A stretch of DNA of 33,980 nt from assembly GCF_023715845.1 (NCBI RefSeq), contig NZ_JAMBOR010000031.1, positions 1-33,980 on the forward strand, in the 5' to 3' direction. This document shows positions 26,408 to 33,980 of the stretch, in pieces. Position numbers and translations under genes: made by a program. The first letter of the stretch is position 1; every line of letters begins with the position of its first letter. Below the pieces are notes generated by a model that saw only the letters and a program-made list of their open reading frames with translations, was not told where the DNA came from and did not search any database. Source of the DNA: Fictibacillus phosphorivorans (lineage in GTDB: Bacteria; Bacillota; Bacilli; Bacillales; Fictibacillaceae).

Positions 26408-27529
26408 TTGCATATTGAAGAGCTTTATCTGAGGAACTACCGCAACTATAAAGACCAGACGTTAAGCTTTGAAAATAAGGTCAATGTTTTCCTTGGCGAA
26501 AACGCACAGGGCAAAACGAATGTGATGGAATCCATCTATGTTTTGGCCATGGCGAGGTCTTATCGGACATCAAAAGATAAAGAGTTAATAACTTGGGACG
26601 AAGAGTATGCTAAAATAGAGGGTAGTATCAAAAAGAAAAACAGTTCTTTTGATCTGAGCCTGGTTATTTCACAAAAAGGAAAAAAAGCGAAAATCAGCCG
26701 CATTGAACAGCGACGTCTAACAGATTATGTTGGGCATTTTAATGTGGTCATGTTTGCACCTGAGGATTTAAATCTTGTAAAAGGCAGTCCACAGGTGCGT
26801 CGTCGTTTTATTGACATGGAAATCGGGCAAGTAAACGCAGTTTATTTGAACGATCTATCGGTGTACCAAAAGATCCTTTCTCAACGAAATTCTCTATTAA
26901 GAGAGATGTATCGCAACAGGAGCACCGAAAATATGACAATGCTCGAGATCTTAACCGAACAGCTTATAGATAAAGCGGCAAGGATTACATTGAAGCGTAT
27001 GAAGTACATGGATAAGCTGCAAGGATGGGCAGAACCGATCCATCATGGCATATCAAGAGGGCTCGAAAGATTAAAAATTCACTACAAACCTGCCGTAGAG
27101 GTATGCGAAGAGCCGGATTTGTCGAAAATGATAGAAGCGTTTCATTCGAAATTTGATAAAATAAAAGAAAAAGAGATTGAACGGGGTACGTCATTATTTG
27201 GACCCCATCGAGATGACCTGCTGTTCTCGGTAAATGGGAAAGATGTACAAACATTTGGTTCTCAAGGGCAGCAGCGTACAACTGCGCTTTCACTGAAGCT
27301 TGCTGAAATCGATCTGATTCATTCAGAAGTTGGAGAATATCCAGTTCTTTTGCTGGATGATGTACTCTCCGAATTAGACGACTTCAGGCAATCTCATCTG
27401 TTAAATACCATCCAAGGGAAAGTTCAAACCTTTGTTACTACAACCAGTGTGGAAGGAATTCATCATGAAACATTGGAGAAGGCCGCAACCTATCAAGTTC
27501 ATTCAGGCTCTATAGAACGTTTGAAGTGA
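26408..27529 (+). CDS. recF: DNA replication and repair protein RecF
   Basis: RecF is an SMC-like ABC ATPase that helps load RecA at stalled forks and gaps. The 373-residue protein has Walker A GENAQGKT (30-37), a central region with the conserved [21 protein letters not shown] (about 115-135), the ABC signature [18 protein letters not shown] (about 280-297) and Walker [13 protein letters not shown]. It starts with TTG at 26408 after AGGGGG. It ends one base before the remB reading frame opens, so yaaA, recF and remB form one operon. Confidence 0.97.
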   Translation: MHIEELYLRNYRNYKDQTLSFENKVNVFLGENAQGKTNVMESIYVLAMARSYRTSKDKELITWDEEYAKIEGSIKKKNSSFDLSLVISQKGKKAKISRIEQRRLTDYVGHFNVVMFAPEDLNLVKGSPQVRRRFIDMEIGQVNAVYLNDLSVYQKILSQRNSLLREMYRNRSTENMTMLEILTEQLIDKAARITLKRMKYMDKLQGWAEPIHHGISRGLERLKIHYKPAVEVCEEPDLSKMIEAFHSKFDKIKEKEIERGTSLFGPHRDDLLFSVNGKDVQTFGSQGQQRTTALSLKLAEIDLIHSEVGEYPVLLLDDVLSELDDFRQSHLLNTIQGKVQTFVTTTSVEGIHHETLEKAATYQVHSGSIERLK

Positions 27530-27539
27530 GGTGAGGGAT

Positions 27540-27809
27540 TTGCTTTTACATTTAGGTGATGAGGAAGTTATTCATTCAAAAGATGTACTGGCTATATTAG
27601 ATATTAATGCATTAAAGACTTCTGAGCTTGCGAAGGAATTTCTGAAAAAGCATGAAAAGAATCAAACATTGACCGACCTGAGCGGCAATGCTCCAAAATC
27701 TGTGATTATTACAGAGAAATTGATTTATTTGTCTCCCCTTTCTGCCTCAACGTTAAAAAAGAGAGCCTCTGATCGCCTCGAACTTGAAAATGGCTGGAAT
27801 ATAAAATAA
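27540..27809 (+). CDS. remB: Extracellular matrix regulator RemB (YaaB, DUF370)
   Basis: RemB is a small DNA-associated regulator of matrix genes in B. subtilis, related to RemA. The 89-residue product starts MLLHLGDEEVIHSKDVLAILD and includes the family block PKSVIITEKLIYLSPLSASTLKKRA. I start at TTG 27540, which aligns with the B. subtilis start MYIHLGD and follows GAGGTGA by about 6 bases. An in-frame GTG at 27531 overlaps that ribosome site. It sits between recF and gyrB as in B. subtilis. The tail after KKRA is about eight residues longer than in B. subtilis. Confidence 0.9.
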   Translation: MLLHLGDEEVIHSKDVLAILDINALKTSELAKEFLKKHEKNQTLTDLSGNAPKSVIITEKLIYLSPLSASTLKKRASDRLELENGWNIK

Positions 27810-27835
27810 AGGTTTTATAAAAAAAGCGTTTTTAA

Positions 27836-29788
<1,953 letters not shown>

Positions 29789-29811
29789 TTATGTTTTAGT
29801 ATCTGTAAAAG

Positions 29812-29862
29812 ATGCTGAAGCTGAACATAAATAAAATGCTGAAGCTGGACAAGGTCCAGTTT
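29812..29862 (+). repeat. Short direct repeat and hairpin between gyrB and gyrA
   Basis: ATGCTGAAGCTG occurs at 29812-29823 and again at 29836-29847. The second copy runs into a hairpin, CTGGAC (29845-29850) with GTCCAG (29854-29859), extendable by weak outer pairs. No U-tract follows, so it is not an evident terminator. Confidence 0.5.
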
Positions 29863-29931
29863 CGGTTCGTTTACAAGCCAAATTTGTGGCTTTAAAAACC
29901 TGTTTTTCTAGAGGTTATGGAGGTAAAACGA

Positions 29932-32472
29932 ATGTCTGAAATGGAACGTTCCCGGGTTAAAGAAATAAATATTAGTACGGAAATGAAAACGTCTTTCATG
30001 GACTATGCCATGAGCGTTATCGTCAGCCGTGCACTGCCAGATGTACGTGACGGATTGAAGCCTGTTCACCGGCGTATCCTTTATGCCATGAACGATCTTG
30101 GTATGACGTCAGATAAGGCTTATAAAAAGTCTGCGCGTATCGTTGGTGAAGTAATCGGTAAGTATCATCCTCACGGCGACTCTGCTGTATACGACACGAT
30201 GGTTCGTATGGCACAGGATTTTAACTTCCGCCACATGCTGATCGATGGCCACGGTAACTTCGGTTCTGTCGATGGTGATGCCGCAGCCGCGATGCGTTAT
30301 ACAGAGGCGCGAATGTCTAAGATTGCCATGGAGATGGTGCGCGACATCAACAAGGATACGATCGGTTACAAAGACAACTATGATGGTTCTGAACAAGAGC
30401 CGGTTGTATTACCAGCACGTTTCCCTAACTTACTCGTCAATGGTGCAGCCGGAATCGCGGTTGGTATGGCAACAAACATCCCGCCTCACCACCTTGGTGA
30501 GGTCATTGATGGGATCTTAGCATTAAGTGAAAATCCGGATATCACGATTCCAGAATTAATGGAGATCATACCTGGTCCAGATTTCCCTACTGCCGGTGAA
30601 ATCTTAGGTCGGGAAGGAATCCGCAAAGCATACCAAAACGGAAGAGGATCCATTATCATCCGTGCAAAAGCTGAAATTGAGGAAATGGCTAGCGGTAAAC
30701 AAGCGATTATCGTAACGGAGCTTCCATACCAAGTAAACAAAGCTCGTCTCATTGAAAAAATTGCTGAACTCGTTCGTGATAAAAAGATCGAAGGAATTAC
30801 TGACCTGCGTGATGAGTCAGACCGAAATGGTATGCGAATCGTGATGGAAATCCGCCGTGATGCAAATGCCAACGTTATTTTAAATAATTTATATAAACAA
30901 ACTGCTCTTCAGACAAGCTTTGGTATTAACATGCTTGCCCTCGTTGATGGGCATCCAAAGGTACTTAACATTAAAGAATGTCTTTACCATTACTTAAAGC
31001 ATCAGCAAGTGATCATCCGTCGTCGTACGGAATTTGATCTTAAAAAAGCGGAAGCAAGAGCTCATATTTTAGAGGGTCTGCGTATTGCGCTTGATCACCT
31101 GGATGAAGTCATCGCCTTGATCCGCGGTTCAAGAACGACTGATATTGCTCGTGAAGGGTTAATGGAGAAGTTTGAGCTAAGCTATGAGCAATCTCAAGCA
31201 ATCCTAGACATGCGCTTGCAGCGTTTAACAGGATTAGAGCGTGATAAGATCGAGAACGAATATAGTGAATTGGTTGCTTTGATCGCTGAGTTAAAAGCGA
31301 TTTTAGCAGATGAAGAAAAAATTCTCGAAATTATCCGTACGGAACTTACTGAGATTAAAGAAAAATACGATAACCCGAGACGTACTGTTATTTCTGTCGG
31401 ATTCAATAGCATTGAGGACGAAGATTTAATTCCGCGTTCTAATATCGTCATTACGTTGACGAATAAGGGCTATATTAAGCGACTTCCGATCTCGACTTAC
31501 CGTTCGCAGCGACGCGGGGGTAAAGGAATTCAGGGAATGGGAACGAGTGAAGATGATTTCGTTGAACAGTTGTTTACAACAAATACGCATAACTATATTC
31601 TCTTCTTTACGAATAAAGGGAAGGCTTACCGCTTAAAAGGTTACGAGATTCCTGAGTACGGAAGAACGGCTAAAGGAATTCCGATCATCAATCTCTTACA
31701 GATCGAACAAGGTGAAACGATTTCAGCCGTGATCCCTGTAGAGGATATGGAAAGTGATGAAGTTTACCTAAACTTTATGACGAAACAAGGGATTACGAAG
31801 CGTTCCGCATTATCTGCTTACAGTAACATCCGCAAAGGCGGTCTGTTTGCTATTAATCTTCGAGACGAAGATGAACTGATGGGTGTACGATTAACTGACG
31901 GTACGAAAGACATTATCGTCGGTACTAAACAAGGAATGTCGATTCGTTATCAGGAAACAGACGTAAGATCGATGGGCCGAACAGCTACAGGGGTAAAAGC
32001 TGTAACTTTAGGAGAAGATGATGAAGTTGTCGGTATGGAAGTATTGGATGAGTCACAAGACATCCTTATCGTTACAACAAATGGTTACGGCAAGCGGACA
32101 CCAATGAGTGAATACCGTCTGCAGTCACGTGGTGGTAAAGGGATCAAAACCGTTAACATCACGGATAAGAATGGTCCTGTCGTCAGCTTGAAGACTGTGA
32201 CTGACGAAGATGACTTGATGATTATCACAGCAAAAGGAATCATCATCAGAATGAACATCTCCGGTATTTCAACAATGGGACGAAATACACAAGGTGTAAG
32301 ATTAATGACCATGAGCGAAAACAATCATGTAGCTACGGTTGCGGTTGTAGAACGAGAAGAAGAAACAGATGATGAAATCGTAGATGAAAATGGTGAATCC
32401 ACTTCAATTGAAGAGCAAGAATCGCTAACTACTGAAAATACTCCTGATCAAAACGAAGAAGAAAACGAATAA
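29932..32472 (+). CDS. gyrA: DNA gyrase subunit A
   Basis: GyrA cuts and rejoins DNA for gyrase. From the ATG at 29932, 7 bases after GGAGGT, the product is 846 residues ([13 protein letters not shown]); an upstream in-frame ATG at 29917 lies before that ribosome site. The breakage domain carries the catalytic Tyr123 in [11 protein letters not shown]. The quinolone region [10 protein letters not shown] keeps Ser84 and Asp88, equivalent to E. coli Ser83 and Asp87, so no classical resistance change is seen. The GyrA box QRRGGKG and six beta-pinwheel blades follow. The last 35 residues are strongly acidic. A perfect terminator ends the operon. Confidence 0.98.
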   Translation: MSEMERSRVKEINISTEMKTSFMDYAMSVIVSRALPDVRDGLKPVHRRILYAMNDLGMTSDKAYKKSARIVGEVIGKYHPHGDSAVYDTMVRMAQDFNFRHMLIDGHGNFGSVDGDAAAAMRYTEARMSKIAMEMVRDINKDTIGYKDNYDGSEQEPVVLPARFPNLLVNGAAGIAVGMATNIPPHHLGEVIDGILALSENPDITIPELMEIIPGPDFPTAGEILGREGIRKAYQNGRGSIIIRAKAEIEEMASGKQAIIVTELPYQVNKARLIEKIAELVRDKKIEGITDLRDESDRNGMRIVMEIRRDANANVILNNLYKQTALQTSFGINMLALVDGHPKVLNIKECLYHYLKHQQVIIRRRTEFDLKKAEARAHILEGLRIALDHLDEVIALIRGSRTTDIAREGLMEKFELSYEQSQAILDMRLQRLTGLERDKIENEYSELVALIAELKAILADEEKILEIIRTELTEIKEKYDNPRRTVISVGFNSIEDEDLIPRSNIVITLTNKGYIKRLPISTYRSQRRGGKGIQGMGTSEDDFVEQLFTTNTHNYILFFTNKGKAYRLKGYEIPEYGRTAKGIPIINLLQIEQGETISAVIPVEDMESDEVYLNFMTKQGITKRSALSAYSNIRKGGLFAINLRDEDELMGVRLTDGTKDIIVGTKQGMSIRYQETDVRSMGRTATGVKAVTLGEDDEVVGMEVLDESQDILIVTTNGYGKRTPMSEYRLQSRGGKGIKTVNITDKNGPVVSLKTVTDEDDLMIITAKGIIIRMNISGISTMGRNTQGVRLMTMSENNHVATVAVVEREEETDDEIVDENGESTSIEEQESLTTENTPDQNEEENE

Positions 32473-32479
32473 TTTCTTT

Positions 32480-32514
32480 AAAGAGGAAAATGTGTATACA
32501 TTTTCCTCTTTTTT
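32480..32514 (+). terminator. Terminator after gyrA
   Basis: AAAGAGGAAAATGT (32480-32493) and ACATTTTCCTCTTT (32498-32511) are perfect 14-bp arms around GTAT, followed by more Ts. Confidence 0.95.
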
Positions 32515-32562
32515 ACATGTACAATAAAACTATGAATTTTCCGATTAAAGGAGTATATGGTG

Positions 32563-33660
32563 ATGAAAGTTAAAACGAGTCTGGCGAAGGTCGGCCAGAT
32601 AGTAAATCAAGATGTTTTCTCGATGACCAATCAGCCGATCGTCAATAAAAACACGGTATTGAATACAGAACACCTAAGCGTACTAACTCGTTTTCATATA
32701 GAAGAGATAGATGTTCTTCCCAGTTCAGGGTTCAGCACAAACAGCATAATGGAAAATGAATCAACCGTTGCAACAAAAGAAGAAACATTTCTGCAGATTA
32801 ATAAAGAAGAGAACCTTTCATTTCCTACTCTGTATCTGCAGACGGTCAAGCGCTATAAACAATTGTTCACGAATTGGCAGTCAGGAAGCCCGTTAGATAT
32901 GCTGGAAGTTCGCCAAGCTGTTCTAAAAGTGCTCGAAGAAGGTTCGAATTTTCCTCGAGATATTTTATTGTTGCATCACTATGCGACAAGCACGGATTAT
33001 ATTAATCACCATGCTATTTCTGTAGGAATCTTAAGTACATTTTTAGCAAAGAAGCTTCATTATTCAAATGGTGACTGCATGCAGATTGGACTTGCTGGCG
33101 TATTATCGGATTGCGGAATGGCCAAAGTTCAGCCGACCCTTCTGAAAAAAAGCGGCGCGCTGTCTCCTGCAGAGTTCGATGAGGTAAAGCAGCACACCAT
33201 ACACGGATATAACATGTTAAAGAAAATCCCTTCTATAAAAGAAGGTGTTTTACTCGGTGTTCTTCAACACCATGAACGAGAAGATGGTTCTGGCTACCCG
33301 TTAAAAGTTCAAGGAAGCAAACTGCATCCATTCAGTAAAATCCTTGCTGTAGCAGATGTATACCTTGCGATGACAGCTGAACGTCCGTATCGCAGCAAAC
33401 AATCTCCATTTAAAGTACTCGAAATGATAATGAAGGACCAATTCGGTAAGTTTGATCATCAAGTTATCCGTGCACTGTTTTCAGGACTATCAACCTTCTC
33501 GACAGGGAGCCGTGTTAAACTAAGCAATCAGGAAGTTGGAGAAATCGTCTTTATAGAAGAAAGCCAACCCACACGGCCGATAGTCAAATTAGATTCAAAT
33601 GGAGAATTCATCGCTTTAAAAACAAGGAACGATTTATATATAGAAGAGCTTTTATCTTAG
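32563..33660 (+). CDS. HD-GYP domain protein with substituted HD motif
   Basis: HD-GYP proteins usually hydrolyse cyclic di-GMP. This 365-residue protein has an N-terminal domain typical of such proteins (about 1-55) and an HD-GYP domain (about 145-310). HHEREDGSGYP (236-246), the later Asp265 in ADVYLAMTAERPYR, and His149/150 and His211 are kept. The HD pair itself reads Ser182-Asp183 in VLSDCGMAK, so one metal-ligand His is missing. Activity is therefore doubtful; it may act as a binding protein or use an altered metal site. I start at ATG 32563, 9 bases after AAAGGAG; an ATG at 32557 is possible. No membrane segment is seen. It lies alone between gyrA and rrn. Confidence 0.88.
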   Translation: MKVKTSLAKVGQIVNQDVFSMTNQPIVNKNTVLNTEHLSVLTRFHIEEIDVLPSSGFSTNSIMENESTVATKEETFLQINKEENLSFPTLYLQTVKRYKQLFTNWQSGSPLDMLEVRQAVLKVLEEGSNFPRDILLLHHYATSTDYINHHAISVGILSTFLAKKLHYSNGDCMQIGLAGVLSDCGMAKVQPTLLKKSGALSPAEFDEVKQHTIHGYNMLKKIPSIKEGVLLGVLQHHEREDGSGYPLKVQGSKLHPFSKILAVADVYLAMTAERPYRSKQSPFKVLEMIMKDQFGKFDHQVIRALFSGLSTFSTGSRVKLSNQEVGEIVFIEESQPTRPIVKLDSNGEFIALKTRNDLYIEELLS

Positions 33661-33675
33661 GATAGAAGTTTTTTT
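33649..33675 (+). terminator. Terminator of the HD-GYP gene
   Basis: CTTTTATC (33649-33656) pairs with GATAGAAG (33661-33668) with one wobble, followed by seven Ts. The stop codon TAG lies in the loop. Confidence 0.8.
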
Positions 33676-33685
33676 ATATTTTGTC

Positions 33686-33714
33686 TTGTAACCTGGTTAC
33701 ATCCATGGTAGACT
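33686..33714 (+). promoter_or_regulatory. rrn promoter P1
   Basis: TTGTAA (33686-33691) and TAGACT (33709-33714) are 17 bases apart, about 250 bases upstream of 16S. Bacillus rrn operons often have two such tandem promoters. Confidence 0.6.
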
Positions 33715-33791
33715 AATCAAGCTGTTTTAAAAACAGCACTGCAGCACTTTAAGTCGATAACGAATTAATCCGAAAAAGTTTTAAAATGTTA

Positions 33792-33820
33792 TTGACTCTG
33801 ACTGATTAACGTGTTATATT
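33792..33820 (+). promoter_or_regulatory. rrn promoter P2
   Basis: TTGACT (33792-33797) and TATATT (33815-33820) are exactly 17 bases apart. The base 7 positions after the -10 is G (33827), consistent with GTP-sensed initiation known for Bacillus rrn promoters. Confidence 0.8.
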
Positions 33821-33861
33821 ATTGAAGTCGCCAAAACGAGTGACAAGCTTAAACAAACAAG

Positions 33862-33874
33862 TTCTTTGAAAACT
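33862..33874 (+). promoter_or_regulatory. boxA antitermination site in the rrn leader
   Basis: TTCTTTGAAAACT in the leader just before 16S matches the Bacillus rrn boxA region, the Nus-factor recognition site that keeps RNA polymerase processive through rRNA genes. Confidence 0.7.
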
Positions 33875-33942
33875 GAACAAAAGCAAAGGTAAGGAATTAT
33901 GAATGAATTCCGTCAGTAAGAAATTAGAGCAAGTCAAACACT

Positions 33943-33980
<38 letters not shown>

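Overview
This window is the replication-origin region of a low-GC, endospore-forming Gram-positive bacterium of the family Bacillaceae. The evidence is the classical Bacillus gene order around oriC (rpmH-rnpA-yidC-jag-mnmE-mnmG-rsmG-noc-parA-parB on one side, dnaA-dnaN-yaaA-recF-remB-gyrB-gyrA-rrn on the other). Strong AGGAGG-type ribosome sites, frequent TTG and GTG starts, a Noc paralogue, and sporulation-linked genes and sites (yyaC, a Spo0A-type box in oriC) also fit. The exact genus cannot be read from the window. Fictibacillus or a related Bacillus is a guess based on an interspersed repeat I recognise from such genomes.

Left arm (1-22662). Almost everything is on the minus strand, so it is transcribed away from oriC and co-oriented with the leftward fork. 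From the left edge: a gene-free stretch with a 20-bp tandem repeat; purA with a PurR-type operator; a plus-strand UPF0158 gene; dnaB (replicative helicase); the yybS-gdpP-rplI operon; the rpsF-ssb-rpsR operon; ychF; mscS plus a DUF951 gene; yyaC (plus strand, sporulation-type promoter); a DUF554 membrane protein; parA-parB; noc; rsmG; mnmG; mnmE; jag-yidC-yidD-rnpA; and rpmH.

Origin (about 22900-24890). There are two DnaA-box clusters, one upstream of dnaA and one between dnaA and dnaN. The second ends in a GC-rich spacer, six DnaA-trios and an AT-rich unwinding element, so the origin is bipartite as in Bacillus subtilis. Two ParB-binding parS sites lie to the left, one inside parB and one upstream of noc.

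Right arm (23365-33980). All genes are on the plus strand: dnaA, dnaN, yaaA, recF, remB, gyrB, gyrA, then an HD-GYP-like gene with a substituted HD motif, then tandem rrn promoters, a boxA antiterminator and the first bases of a 16S rRNA gene cut by the window edge.

The genes jointly cover replication initiation and elongation (dnaA, dnaN, dnaB, ssb, gyrAB, recF), origin segregation and nucleoid occlusion (parAB, noc, parS), tRNA wobble modification (mnmE, mnmG), 16S methylation (rsmG), membrane-protein insertion (yidC, yidD, jag), c-di-AMP turnover (gdpP) and ribosome synthesis. I see no prophage, CRISPR array, toxin-antitoxin pair or complete insertion sequence. The less ordinary signals are a roughly 110-bp repeat family with short inverted ends, several structured intergenic elements, and the degenerate HD-GYP protein.
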